Of a stretch of 64,000 bases of DNA, positions 24,156 to 33,011 are shown in pieces (position 1 is the first letter of the stretch; each line of letters opens with the position of its first letter). The notes below the pieces were generated by a model that searched no databases, had not been told where the DNA came from, and saw only the letters and a list, made by a program, of their open reading frames with translations. A program made the translations under genes and the position numbers. This stretch comes from Pseudonocardia benzenivorans CB1190 (lineage in GTDB: Bacteria > Actinomycetota > Actinomycetes > Mycobacteriales > Pseudonocardiaceae). The stretch spans positions 3,968,001-4,032,000 of the forward strand of contig NC_015312.1 in the NCBI RefSeq assembly GCF_000196675.2, in the 5' to 3' direction.

Positions 24156-25214
24156 GTGACCCGATCCGAACCCGCGCCCCCGCGGGTCGCCGTCGTCTCC
24201 TGCGTCCGCGACGTCGTCGCCCGCGAGGAGGGCCGCAGCCTCGAGGAGATGATCTTCGAGACCTCGCACCGCGCACTGGCGGCCGCGGGCCTGACCGCGG
24301 CCGACGTCGGCGGTGTCGTGCTCAGCGGCAACGACCAGACCGACGGCCGCGTCATCTCGTGCATGACCTCGGCCGGCCCCGCGGGCGGGGTCGGGCGTGA
24401 CGTCACGATGATCGCCTCGTCCGGCGAGCACGCCCTGGTCTACAGCTGGCTGCGGCTGCGGTCGGGGCAGGGCGAGACGGTGCTCGTCGTCGGCTGGGGC
24501 AAGCCGAGCGAGTCGGTCTCCCCCGAGCACGCCGAGCTCGTCAGCGCCGAGCCCTACGTGCTGCGGGCCGTCGGCATGAACGACACGATCGCCGCCGCGC
24601 TGCAGGCGTCGCGCTGGGCCGCCCCCGGCGCGCCGCCCGCGGCCGACGACGTCGTGGCCTGGCCGCTGACCGCAGCCGACCTGCCCGCCCGGGCGGACTG
24701 CGTGTACGCCGCGGTCCTGGCCGTCGAGTCGGCGGTGCCCGCCGGAGCCTCCACGGGACCTGCGTGGATCCGCGGGGCGGGGTGGTCGACCGACCGCTAC
24801 GAGCCGGGGGCCCGCGACCCCGCCGCCCAGGCCGCGCTGCACGCCGCGCTCGCCCACCTCGACCGCGGCGACGACCCCGTCCCGGCCGCGAGCTGGGAGG
24901 CCGTGGAGATCGCCGCGCCGAGCGAGCCCGCCGTCGCGCACGCCGCCTCGGCGCTGGGCCTCCCGGCGGGCACGCCGGTGAACGCGTCCGGCTCGCTGCG
25001 CGACGCGCCCGCCCCCGCGCACGTCGCCGGGCTGGCCAGGCTGCTCGCCGCCGCGACGACGGTCTCGGAAGGCCGGGCCGGCGTGGCCGCGGGGATCGGG
25101 TTCAACGGGTTCGCGGGGCAGGGCGCGACGGTCATGGTCTTCGGCAGGGACGCGGTCTCCGGCGGGGACGCGGTCTCCGGCAGGGACACGGTCGCCGGAA
25201 GGGACGCGGCATGA
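24156..25214 (+). CDS. Thiolase-like protein (acetyl-CoA acetyltransferase family, subunit 1)
   Basis: The 352-residue protein has a thiolase-like layout: MTRSEP...VAVVSCVRD, SLEEMIFETSHRALAAAGLTAADVGGVVLSG at the N-terminus, and a late HAASALGLPAGTPVNASGS and GRAGVAAGIGFNGFAGQGATVMVF. A cysteine (C69, in GRVISCMTSAG) sits near where the nucleophilic Cys of thiolases lies. Sequence is divergent and shorter than the usual 390 residues. Its stop overlaps the start of a second thiolase-like gene, so the two probably form a heteromer. The tail has a repeated [G/R]-D-[A/T]-V-[S/A]-G pattern. GTG start after GGAAGGACC. Confidence 0.8.
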   Translation: MTRSEPAPPRVAVVSCVRDVVAREEGRSLEEMIFETSHRALAAAGLTAADVGGVVLSGNDQTDGRVISCMTSAGPAGGVGRDVTMIASSGEHALVYSWLRLRSGQGETVLVVGWGKPSESVSPEHAELVSAEPYVLRAVGMNDTIAAALQASRWAAPGAPPAADDVVAWPLTAADLPARADCVYAAVLAVESAVPAGASTGPAWIRGAGWSTDRYEPGARDPAAQAALHAALAHLDRGDDPVPAASWEAVEIAAPSEPAVAHAASALGLPAGTPVNASGSLRDAPAPAHVAGLARLLAAATTVSEGRAGVAAGIGFNGFAGQGATVMVFGRDAVSGGDAVSGRDTVAGRDAA

Positions 25215-26404
25215 GTGCGGTCGGGGTGCTCGGGGTCGGGCAGACGCCCTACGTCACGCGGCGGGCCGACGTGACGTTCCCCGAACTTGTCCGGGAGGGC
25301 GCGCTGCTCGCCCTCGACGACGCCGGCATCACCATGGACGACGTCGACGCCGTCGTGTTCCCGCTGGCCCCGGACGCGCTCATCGGCGTCGGCAACGGCG
25401 AACGGTGGTGCGTCGAGGCGCTGGGCGCGGCGGGCAAGCCGTTCATGCGCGTCAACAACGGCGGCGCCACCGGGATGAGCGCGGTCATCGCCGCGTGGAC
25501 CCACGTCGCGTCGGGGATGTTCGACGTCGTGCTCGTCGCCGGTGGCGAACGCGTCTCCGAATCGGGGTCGGCGCAGTCGGTGCTCAACAAGATGTGGGAC
25601 GTCGGCTACGAACGGCCGATCCCGCTGAACACCATCACGATGTTGGCCCTGTCCGCGGTGCGCTACATGCACGCCCACGGCGCGGACGAGGCCGACTTCG
25701 CCCGGGTGACGGTGAAGAACCGCCGGCACGCCGCGCTCAACCCGCTGGCCCACCTGCGCGAGCCGGTCACCGTCGAGGACGTCCTGGCGAGCCGGGTGCT
25801 GGCGTGGCCGATCAAGCTCGGTGACGCCTGCCCGTCGTCGACCGGCGCGGCGGGTGCGGTGCTGGTCTCCGAGCGGTACGCGCGGGCGCACGGGCTGCGG
25901 CCCGCGTGGATCCGCGGGATCGGGCAGAACACCGAGACGTTCTGGATGGGCGACCGGGTCGGCCCGCGGATGCTCGCCGACCACGGCGACGCCGACGCGC
26001 TGGCCGTCGCGTTCGAACGGGCCTACGCGATGGCGGGCGTCACCGACCCCGCCGGCCAGCTCGACGTCGCCGAGATCTATGCGCCCTTCTCCAGCGTGGA
26101 GCTGCACGTCATCGAGGCGGCGGGGCTGTGCGGCAAGGGCGAGGCCCCGGCCCGGCTCGCGCAGGGCGACTTCGCGCTCGGGGCGAAGGGCACGATCGTC
26201 AACCCGTCGGGTGGGGTGCTGTGCTCCAACCCGATCGCCGTCACCGGCGTCGCCCGGCTGGCCGAGGCCACGCTGCAGGTGCAGGGCCGCGCGGGTGACC
26301 GGCAGGTCGAGGGCGCCCGCACCGCCGTGGCCAGCGCGATCGGCGGCGACCACCAGTTCTACGCGAGCCTCGTGCTCAGCGCCGACCTCGAGGACATCGC
26401 GTGA
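25211..26404 (+). CDS. Thiolase-like protein lacking the nucleophilic cysteine (SCP2-thiolase/Ltp2 type)
   Basis: The protein (397 residues) aligns by eye with SCP2-type thiolases: VGVLGVGQTPY, ALLALDDAGITMDDVDAV, MFDVVLVAGGE, DACPSSTGAAGAVLVSE and the C-terminal NPSGGVLCSNPIAVTG. The canonical CxSG with nucleophilic Cys is NNGGATG here, and the GHP histidine is replaced (SNP). Both points fit the non-thiolytic Ltp2-like aldolases that work with DUF35 partners in steroid side-chain breakdown. A DUF35 gene follows. Function as thiolase or retro-aldolase is therefore open. Confidence 0.85.
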   Translation: MSAVGVLGVGQTPYVTRRADVTFPELVREGALLALDDAGITMDDVDAVVFPLAPDALIGVGNGERWCVEALGAAGKPFMRVNNGGATGMSAVIAAWTHVASGMFDVVLVAGGERVSESGSAQSVLNKMWDVGYERPIPLNTITMLALSAVRYMHAHGADEADFARVTVKNRRHAALNPLAHLREPVTVEDVLASRVLAWPIKLGDACPSSTGAAGAVLVSERYARAHGLRPAWIRGIGQNTETFWMGDRVGPRMLADHGDADALAVAFERAYAMAGVTDPAGQLDVAEIYAPFSSVELHVIEAAGLCGKGEAPARLAQGDFALGAKGTIVNPSGGVLCSNPIAVTGVARLAEATLQVQGRAGDRQVEGARTAVASAIGGDHQFYASLVLSADLEDIA

Positions 26405-26427
26405 GCACGCGAACGGAAGGAACCCCC

Positions 26428-26889
26428 GTGACCAGCGCCGTCGAACCCCGGTTCTACACCCAGACCTGGGACCTCAGCTACCGGCACGCGTTGGGCGACA
26501 CCACGTCGCGCTTCCTCGCCGGCCTCGCCGAGCAGCGGATCCTGGGCAGGCGCTGCCCGTCGTGCGAGCGGGTGATCGTGCCGGCCCGCTCGTTCTGCGA
26601 CCGCGACCACACGGCCACCTCGGACTGGGTCGAGGTGGCCACCGCCGGCGTCGTCGAGATGTTCACGATCGTCCACGAGGCGTTCCGCGGGCTGCCCGAC
26701 CCGCCGTACGCGCTGGCCTACGCCACGCTCGACGGGGCCGACACCGCGCTCGTCGGCTACGTCCGCGGGCTCGACCTCACCGACCTGCCCTCGGCGGTCG
26801 CGTCGCTGGCCGTCGGCAACCGGGTCCGGGTCGCGTTCAGCGACACACCGACCGGGACGGCCGCGGACTACTGGTTCGAGCCGGCCTGA
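26428..26889 (+). CDS. Zn-ribbon/OB-fold DUF35 acyl-CoA-associated protein
   Basis: The 153-residue protein has an N-terminal helix (YRHALGDTTSRFLAGLAEQRILG), a zinc ribbon with CPSC near residue 45 and a second Cys/Asp/His group (SFCDRDH), then an OB fold (VEMFTIVHEAF, RVRVAFSD). DUF35 proteins such as ChsH2 and BbsA bind acyl-CoA beside a thiolase-like partner. GTG 26428 has GGAAGGAAC in front; a GTG at 26401 overlapping the upstream stop would add nine residues and cannot be excluded. It lies directly after two thiolase-like genes. Confidence 0.9.
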   Translation: MTSAVEPRFYTQTWDLSYRHALGDTTSRFLAGLAEQRILGRRCPSCERVIVPARSFCDRDHTATSDWVEVATAGVVEMFTIVHEAFRGLPDPPYALAYATLDGADTALVGYVRGLDLTDLPSAVASLAVGNRVRVAFSDTPTGTAADYWFEPA

Positions 26890-26909
26890 GCGCGGTGGCT
26901 CCCGAACGG

Positions 26910-27935
26910 ATGCGGGTCGTCGAAATGGCGGCCTGCGGCGGTCCGGAGGTGCTGGTGGCCGCGACCCGGCCGGTGCCCGAGCCCGCGCCCGGGCAGCTGC
27001 TCGTCCGGGTCGGCGCCGTCGGGGTGTGCGGGCACGACCTGCTGGCCCGCCGCGGGCTGCTCGCCGCCCGGCCCGGGTCGGTCCTCGGCCACGAGATCGC
27101 GGGCGAGGTCGTCGGGCTGGGCGACGGTACGCCGCCCGGATGGGCGGGCCGGCGGGTCGCGCTCATGCAGCGCATCCCGTGCGGGACCTGCGAGTGGTGC
27201 GCCGACGGGCGCACCACGTCGTGCCGCAGCGGCCCCGGCTTCTACGGCGAGGACCTGCCGGGCGGGTACGCGCAGTACGTCGTCGCCTCGCCGCTCAACG
27301 CCGTGCCGCTGCCCGACCACGTCGACCTCGCGACGGGCGCGATCCTCTCCTGCGCCGTCGGCACGGGCCGGCGGGCGTTGCGGGCCGCCGAGGTCGGCGC
27401 GGGCGACGTCGTCGTCGTGACCGGCGCCGGGGGCGGCGTCGGGGTGCACACCGTCGCGCTCGCACACCACCTCGGGGCGGTGGTCGTCGCGCTGACCGGC
27501 AGCCCCGGCAAGGTCGACGCGCTACGCGCCCTCGGCGCCGACCGGGTGCTCGCCCGCGCGGACGTCCGCGAGGTCCGCGCCGCGCTGGCCGAGCTGGGGC
27601 GGCCGCGCGGGGCCGACGCGGCCGTCGAGATCACCGGCGGCCCGACGTTCACGACGGCGCTGCGGGCGCTCGCGCCGCGGGGACGGCTCGCACTCGTCGG
27701 CAACACCGAGCCCGCGACGCTGCCACTCGACCCGGGTCTGACGATCGTGAAGGAGCTGCGCGTGCACGGATCCGCCCACGCCGACCGCGACGACCTCGCC
27801 GCCGTCGTCGACCTCGTCGCCGCCGGAGCGGTCGCACCGGTCGCGACGGTCCGCCGGCCGCTCGCCGAGGCCGCCGCCGCGCACGCCGACCTCGAGGCGC
27901 GCGCCGTCACCGGACGGACGGTGCTGCTGCCGTGA
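26910..27935 (+). CDS. Zinc-binding alcohol dehydrogenase family protein
   Basis: The MDR protein has 341 residues from the ATG at 26910; a GTG at 26895 would add five. MRVVEMAACGGPEVL aligns with the first strand of the family, so the ATG is preferred though its ribosome site is weak. Catalytic zinc residues are in GVCGHD and GHEIAGEV; the structural site shows CGTCEWCADGRTTSC; the cofactor loop is TGAGGGVG. The acyl-CoA ligase start overlaps its stop by 4 bases. It probably oxidises a hydroxy intermediate before thioester formation, which is inference. Confidence 0.9.
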   Translation: MRVVEMAACGGPEVLVAATRPVPEPAPGQLLVRVGAVGVCGHDLLARRGLLAARPGSVLGHEIAGEVVGLGDGTPPGWAGRRVALMQRIPCGTCEWCADGRTTSCRSGPGFYGEDLPGGYAQYVVASPLNAVPLPDHVDLATGAILSCAVGTGRRALRAAEVGAGDVVVVTGAGGGVGVHTVALAHHLGAVVVALTGSPGKVDALRALGADRVLARADVREVRAALAELGRPRGADAAVEITGGPTFTTALRALAPRGRLALVGNTEPATLPLDPGLTIVKELRVHGSAHADRDDLAAVVDLVAAGAVAPVATVRRPLAEAAAAHADLEARAVTGRTVLLP

Positions 27936-29593
27936 CCGTCACCGCACCGCCGGCCGCCCCGACGTTGCCGGCCCTCGTCTCCGACATCGCGGGCGCGACG
28001 CCCGACGCGGCCGCCCTCGTCGCGGGTGCGGTCGAGTGGACCTACCGCGAGCTCGACGACGCCGCCCGCCGCGCCGCCGCCGCCCTGCGCGGGCTGGGCG
28101 TCGGCCCGGGCGGGACGGTCGCGCTGCTCGGCGCCAACTCCGCGCAGTGGCTCGCCGCGACCCTCGGCGCGATGCGCGCGGGCGCCCGCGTCGACGCGTT
28201 CAACACCTGGGTCAAGGCCTGGGACCTGCGGCACCTGCTCGCGACGTGCGCGGCGCCGGTGCTCGTCATGGACGCCGCGGTCCGGTCGAGCGACCTGCTC
28301 GCCGAGCTGCGCGAGCTCGTGCCCGAGCTCTGGGACGCCGGGCCCGGCGAGTGGCGCAGCGCGGAGTTCCCCGTCCTGCGCGAGGTCGTCGTCCTCGACC
28401 ACTCCGTCGACCACTGCCTCGCCGCGGACCTCCCGGCGGGGGCCCGCCGCTGGTCCGGGCTGACCGGCGGTCCGGGTGCGGACACCTGCGCCGCCGGACC
28501 CGACGACGTCGCCTTCGTGCTCTACACCTCCGGGTCGACGCGCCACCCGAAGGCCGTCCCGCTGCGGCAGCACGACCTGCTGGTCAACGGTTTCCACATC
28601 GGCGAGCGGATGGGCCTCACCGCCGCCGACCGGGTCTGGCTCGGGTCGCCGCTGTTCTGGAGCTTCGGCGCGGCCAACGCGCTGCCCGCCACCCTCACCC
28701 ACGGCGCGTGCCTCGTCGTGCAGGACCACTTCGACCCCGCGACCGCCGCCGACACCCTCGCCGCGCACCGCTGCACCGCCGCCTACCTGCTGCCGAGCCT
28801 CGCCGACGGGCTCGCGACGGTCGCCGACCGGGTCCGCGCGGTGACCTCGCTGCGCACCGGCCTGACGATCGGGCGACCCGACGAGGTGCGCCGCATCGTC
28901 GACGAGCTCGACGTGCCCGACATCTGCAACATCTACGGCTCGACCGAGACCTACGGGAACTGCTGCGTCACCCCGCACGACGCACCGCTGGAGGTCCGGC
29001 TCACCACGCAGGGTCCGCCGCTGCCCGGCGTCGAGCTGCGCGTCGTCGACGTCGACGGGACCGAGCTGCCGCCCGGTGAGTTCGGGGAGCTGCAGGTCCG
29101 GGGCCGCGTCATGCCCGGCTACCTCGGCGACGACGACGAGACCGCGGCGACCAACGCCGCGGCGCTCACCGCCGACGGGTGGTACCGCACCGGTGACCGG
29201 CTGCGGGTGCGCGCCGAGGACGGGTTCGTCGAGTTCGGCGCGCGGCTCACCGACATGATCAAGACCAACGGCATCAACGTGGCCCCCGCGGAGGTCGAGG
29301 GCTTCCTGTCGGCGCACCCGGACGTCGCCGAGGTCGCGGTCGTCGGCGCGCCGCACCGCAGCCGCGGCGAGGTCGTCGTCGCCTTCGCCACGCTCGTCGA
29401 CGGGGCTGCCGCGACCGGCGAGGACCTGCGACGCTTCTGCCGGAACGCGATCGCGGGGTACAAGGTGCCCTGGGAGGTCGTGGTCCTGGAGGCGCTGCCG
29501 CGCACCGGAACGGGCAAGGTGACGCGCAGGGCGCTGGTCGAGCAGGCGGCCGAGCGGGTGCGCAGCCGCGAGCGGGAGGGAGCCCCGGGGTGA
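27932..29593 (+). CDS. AMP-dependent acyl-CoA synthetase/ligase
   Basis: This 553-residue adenylate-forming enzyme activates a carboxylic acid with ATP and CoA. Motifs in order are the P-loop YTSGSTRHPKA (residue about 195), the aryl/acyl pocket region SPLFWSFG, IYGSTETYGN (A5), YRTGDRLRV (A7), DMIKTNGINVAPAEVE (A8) and the catalytic Lys in TGTGKVTRR near the C-terminus. The P-loop has SGST in place of SGTT. The substrate class (fatty, aromatic or terpenoid acid) cannot be read by eye. It follows the dehydrogenase and overlaps the cyclase start. Confidence 0.93.
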   Translation: MTVTAPPAAPTLPALVSDIAGATPDAAALVAGAVEWTYRELDDAARRAAAALRGLGVGPGGTVALLGANSAQWLAATLGAMRAGARVDAFNTWVKAWDLRHLLATCAAPVLVMDAAVRSSDLLAELRELVPELWDAGPGEWRSAEFPVLREVVVLDHSVDHCLAADLPAGARRWSGLTGGPGADTCAAGPDDVAFVLYTSGSTRHPKAVPLRQHDLLVNGFHIGERMGLTAADRVWLGSPLFWSFGAANALPATLTHGACLVVQDHFDPATAADTLAAHRCTAAYLLPSLADGLATVADRVRAVTSLRTGLTIGRPDEVRRIVDELDVPDICNIYGSTETYGNCCVTPHDAPLEVRLTTQGPPLPGVELRVVDVDGTELPPGEFGELQVRGRVMPGYLGDDDETAATNAAALTADGWYRTGDRLRVRAEDGFVEFGARLTDMIKTNGINVAPAEVEGFLSAHPDVAEVAVVGAPHRSRGEVVVAFATLVDGAAATGEDLRRFCRNAIAGYKVPWEVVVLEALPRTGTGKVTRRALVEQAAERVRSREREGAPG

Positions 29594-30510
29594 ACGGGAA
29601 CGAGAGCCGAGCCGACGGGGGCCGGGCGGACCCGGGCCAGGGCGACGGGAACTGGGGTCGCTGGGGTGCCGACGACGAGACCGGCGCGCTGAACCTGATC
29701 GGTCCCGAGGCGATCCTCGCCGGCGCCGCGCTGGTCACCGAGGGCCGCACGATCTCGCTGGCCCAGCCCCTCGGCCCGGCCAGCCCGATGCCGCCGCACC
29801 GCAGCGCGCCGCGCCGGTTCATGGACCGCGACGGCGGCGACTACGCCGCGGGCGCCCGCGCACCCGGTGGCTTCAAGTTCGCCGAGGACACCGTCGTCCT
29901 CTCGACCCACAGCGGCACCCACATCGACGCGCTGTCCCACACGTGGAGCGGCGACACCCTGTACAACGGGCACCCGGCGGCGTCGCTGCGCTCCACCCGC
30001 GGCGCCCAGCGCTGCGGCGCCGACAAGCTCCGCCCGGTGGCCACCCGCGGGGTGCTGCTCGATCTCGTCGAGGGCTACGGCGGGCCGCTGCCACCCGGGA
30101 CCCCGGTCGGCCCGTCGGACCTGGAGGCCGCCTACGCGCGGGCGGGGGTCACACCGATGCCCGGCGACGCGCTGCTGCTGCGGACCGGATGGTGGGAGGT
30201 GCAGGCGGACGAACCCGCCTACTACGAGACCGAACCGGGCCCGACGCCCGAGGCGGCCCGCTGGCTGGCGGAACTCGACGTCGCGCTCGTCGGCGCGGAC
30301 AACTACGCGGTCGAGGTGCAGCCCGCCGGCACCCCGTCGATGTTCCCGGTGCACCTGGAGCTGTTGCACCGCAACGGGATACCGCTGCTGGAGAACCTGT
30401 CGCTGCTCGAGCTGGCCCGGACGGGGCGGGCGACGTTCCAGCTCGTCGTCGCGCCGCTGCCGCTCGCGGGATCGACGGCGAGCCCCGTGACCCCGCTGGC
30501 GGTCCTCTAG
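29590..30510 (+). CDS. Cyclase family protein
   Basis: The 306-residue cyclase/KynB-type metal hydrolase has NWGRWGADDETGALNLI, the opening of the long-form subgroup, and the metal motif HSGTHIDALSHTW near residue 105, then TRGVLLDLV, GDALLLRTGWW and the late HLELLHRNGIPLLENLSL. This subgroup is often annotated as cyclase of ring-opening pathways. GTG start overlaps the ligase stop by 4 bases. Its TAG stop shares the palindrome CTAG with the stop of the convergent racemase-like gene, so the two transcripts meet without any spacer. Confidence 0.9.
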   Translation: MNGNESRADGGRADPGQGDGNWGRWGADDETGALNLIGPEAILAGAALVTEGRTISLAQPLGPASPMPPHRSAPRRFMDRDGGDYAAGARAPGGFKFAEDTVVLSTHSGTHIDALSHTWSGDTLYNGHPAASLRSTRGAQRCGADKLRPVATRGVLLDLVEGYGGPLPPGTPVGPSDLEAAYARAGVTPMPGDALLLRTGWWEVQADEPAYYETEPGPTPEAARWLAELDVALVGADNYAVEVQPAGTPSMFPVHLELLHRNGIPLLENLSLLELARTGRATFQLVVAPLPLAGSTASPVTPLAVL

Positions 30511-31688
30511 TTCAGGCGCCCGGGAGCGGCGGCCGCTCCGGAGGCGACCAGCTCAGCGATCCGCTCGGGCGTGCGGCCGAGCTCGGCCAGTACCTCTTCG
30601 GTGTGCTCGCCGACCGTCGGCGCGGCGCGGGCGACGGCCCCCGGCGTCCGGTCGAACCGCGGCACCGGGCCGGGTTGCGACACCCCGGCGACCTCGACGA
30701 ACGTCGCGCGCGCGACGTTGTGCGGGTGCCGCGGCGCCTCGCTCATCGTCAGCACCGGGGCGACGCAGGCGTCGGAGCCCGCGAAGACGTCCGCCCACTC
30801 GGCCCGGGTGCGGGTGCGGAACACCGCGGCGAGCCGCGCCGACGCCGCATCCCACGTCGCCGGGTTCCACTGGTCGGCGAAGGCGGGGTCGCCGGTGAGG
30901 CCGAGCCGGTCGAGCAGCTCGGCGTGGAACCTCGGCTCCATCGCCGCGACCGCGACGTGGCCGCCGTCGGCGGTCTCGTAGGTGTCGTAGAAGTGCGAGC
31001 CGCTGTCGTTGGCGTTGGTACCGCGGCGCTCGTCCCAGCCTCCGCGGCCGTGCATCTCGAACATCATCGTCATCAGCGACGCGGCGCCGTCGACCATCGC
31101 GGCGTCGACCACCTGCCCACGCCCCGACCGGGACGTCTCGACCAGCGCCGTCGCGATCCCGAACGCCATCAGCAGCCCGCCGCCGGCGAAGTCCCCCACC
31201 AGGTTCAGCGGCGGGACCGGGCGCCCGCCGCGGTTGCCGACGTGGGCGAGCACGCCGGCGACGGCGATGTAGTCGAGGTCGTGCCCGGCCGTCGCGGCCA
31301 GCGGCCCGTCCTGGCCCCACCCGGTGAGCCGGCCGTAGACGAGCCTCGGGTTGCGCGCCAGGCACTCGCGGGGTCCGAGCCCGAGCCGCTCGGTGACCCC
31401 CGGCCGGAACCCCTCGACCAGCGCGTCGGCGCGGGCGACGAGGTCGCGGGCCGCGGCGAGGCCGTCGGGGTGTTTCAGGTCGAGCGCGACCGAGCGGCGC
31501 CCGCGGCCGAGGATGCCGTCGACCAGCGCGTCCAGGCCCTCGGCCGGGCCGGTCCGCGGCGGTCCGGCGGGCACCCGGTCGACGCGGACGACGTCGGCGC
31601 CGAGGTCGGCGAGCAGCATGCCGCAGTACGGCGTGGGCCCGACCCCGGCCAGCTCGACGACCCGCACCCCGGCCAGCGGGCCGCTCAC
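30507..31688 (-). CDS. CaiB/BaiF family protein, alpha-methylacyl-CoA racemase-like
   Basis: The protein (393 residues) belongs to CoA-transferase family III. It carries the two residues typical of alpha-methylacyl-CoA racemase, His in AGHDLDYIAVAGVL and Asp in NLVGDFAGGG, and LKHPDG, GFRPGV and DAAMVDG, favouring racemase over CoA transferase. The C-terminal third (TRAEWADVFAGSDACVAPVLTMSEA) is standard. GTG start overlaps the stop of the dehydrogenase gene. A racemase fits branched-chain or terpenoid acyl-CoA breakdown in combination with the facing ligase operon. Confidence 0.92.
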   Translation of the reverse strand: MSGPLAGVRVVELAGVGPTPYCGMLLADLGADVVRVDRVPAGPPRTGPAEGLDALVDGILGRGRRSVALDLKHPDGLAAARDLVARADALVEGFRPGVTERLGLGPRECLARNPRLVYGRLTGWGQDGPLAATAGHDLDYIAVAGVLAHVGNRGGRPVPPLNLVGDFAGGGLLMAFGIATALVETSRSGRGQVVDAAMVDGAASLMTMMFEMHGRGGWDERRGTNANDSGSHFYDTYETADGGHVAVAAMEPRFHAELLDRLGLTGDPAFADQWNPATWDAASARLAAVFRTRTRAEWADVFAGSDACVAPVLTMSEAPRHPHNVARATFVEVAGVSQPGPVPRFDRTPGAVARAAPTVGEHTEEVLAELGRTPERIAELVASGAAAAPGRLN

Positions 31689-32578
31689 CGCCGCTCCTCC
31701 GGCCCGGTCCGCTCCAGGTAGCGGACGATCTCGGTGTGGTCGGCGTCCGGCCCCAGCAGGGCGACCGCCGCCTCCCACCGCTCGGACACCTCGCGCGCGA
31801 CGCCGCCCTCGACGCCCGTCGCGTCGAGGAGGCCGAGCGCGATGCGGACGTCCTTGGCCATCAGTCCGGCGGTGAACCCGGACCCGAAGGTCCCGGTCAC
31901 GACGTGCTGGGGCCACTTCGTCTCGGTCGAGTTGCTGCGTCCGCTGGAACCGTTGACGACCTCGAGCATCACCTCGGGGTCGAGGCCGAACCGCGTGCCC
32001 GCGAGCAGGGCCTCGGAGCTGGCGAGCAGGTGCGCGGCCGACATCAGGTTGTTGAGGGCCTTGAGCGCGTGCCCGGCCCCGACGTCACCGACCCGCCGCG
32101 GCCTGCCCATCAGCGCGAACAGCGGCTCCAGCCGGCCGGCCGTCGCCGCGTCGGCGCCGATCATGATCGACATCGTGGCGGCGCGGGCCCCGGCGACCCC
32201 GCCGGACACGGGCGCGTCGACCAGCGTCGCGCCGGCGTCGGCGACCCGTGCCGCGAGCGCCCGGGTGCGCAGCGGCTCCGAGGAGCTCATGTCCACCAGG
32301 AGCGTCCCGGGTTCGAGCGCGGCGAGCAGCCCGCCGTCGACCACCGACTCGACGACCCCCGAGTCCGGCAGCATCAGGATGACGACCGACGCCCCCTCGG
32401 CGACCTCCGCGGCGGAACCGACGGCCGTCACGGTGTCACCCAGCCCCGCGAGTGCCGCGGCCGAGCTGTCGAAGGCACGGACGACGACGCCCCCGGCGGC
32501 CAGCCGCCCGGCCATCGGGGTACCCATGCGGCCGAGCCCGACGAACCCCACCACCGCGGGCAGGGCGGGGTCAGTCAC
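31685..32578 (-). CDS. Beta-hydroxyacid dehydrogenase, 3-hydroxyisobutyrate dehydrogenase-like
   Basis: The 297-residue NAD(P)-dependent dehydrogenase opens with VGFVGLGRMGTPMA, has the substrate motif DAPVSGGVAGARA and the catalytic Lys in GHALKALNNL, all diagnostic of the beta-hydroxyacid dehydrogenase family. The GTG at 32578 lies 8 bases inside the upstream CMD gene. The family includes 3-hydroxyisobutyrate, tartronate-semialdehyde and L-threonate dehydrogenases; substrate is not decidable. A second member is at 56.2 kb. Confidence 0.92.
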   Translation of the reverse strand: MTDPALPAVVGFVGLGRMGTPMAGRLAAGGVVVRAFDSSAAALAGLGDTVTAVGSAAEVAEGASVVILMLPDSGVVESVVDGGLLAALEPGTLLVDMSSSEPLRTRALAARVADAGATLVDAPVSGGVAGARAATMSIMIGADAATAGRLEPLFALMGRPRRVGDVGAGHALKALNNLMSAAHLLASSEALLAGTRFGLDPEVMLEVVNGSSGRSNSTETKWPQHVVTGTFGSGFTAGLMAKDVRIALGLLDATGVEGGVAREVSERWEAAVALLGPDADHTEIVRYLERTGPEERR

Positions 32579-33011
32579 CGGCCGCCGTCGTCGCGGCGGC
32601 GCCGGCCTCGCGGTCCTCGTCGCTGATCTCCCCGAGCGTCTTCTCGGCGACGCGGAACGCCTCCAGGGCCGCGGGGGCGCCGCAGTAGGCGACCGTCTGC
32701 AGCAACGCCTCGCGGATCTCCTCCTCGGTGCAGCCGTTGCGGACTGCACCGCGCACGTGCACCGACAGCTCGTGGTTGCGGTTCAGCGCGGTCAGCATGA
32801 CGATCGTCAGCAGACTGCGGGTGCGCCGGTCCAGCCCCTCGCGGGTCCACACCCCACCCCACAGCGCGCCGGTCACGAACTCCTGGATCGGCCGGGAGAA
32901 CTCGCTCACCGCGGCCATCGAGCGCTCGACGTGTGCCGGTCCGACGACATCGCGGCGGATGTCCAGTCCCGCGTCCCAGTGGGCACTGCCCGGCCCGAAC
33001 TCACCGCTCAC
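32571..33011 (-). CDS. Carboxymuconolactone decarboxylase family protein (PcaC-like)
   Basis: This small all-helical protein of 146 residues reads like 4-carboxymuconolactone decarboxylase: FVTGALWGGVWTREGLDRRTRSLLTIVMLTALNRNHELSVHVRGAVRNGCTEEEIREALLQ is the core split over several helices, with Cys and His in the expected neighbourhood, ending AYCGAPAALEAFRVA. It is closer to PcaC than the protein at 18823. A cupin gene lies immediately upstream; CMD and cupin are often fused or paired. GTG start overlaps the cupin stop by 4 bases. Confidence 0.92.
   Translation of the reverse strand: MSGEFGPGSAHWDAGLDIRRDVVGPAHVERSMAAVSEFSRPIQEFVTGALWGGVWTREGLDRRTRSLLTIVMLTALNRNHELSVHVRGAVRNGCTEEEIREALLQTVAYCGAPAALEAFRVAEKTLGEISDEDREAGAAATTAAGD

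Noticed and set aside
24156..26889. Ordinary beta-ketothiolase
   Set aside because: The second protein lacks the nucleophilic Cys and the GHP motif, and a DUF35 gene follows.
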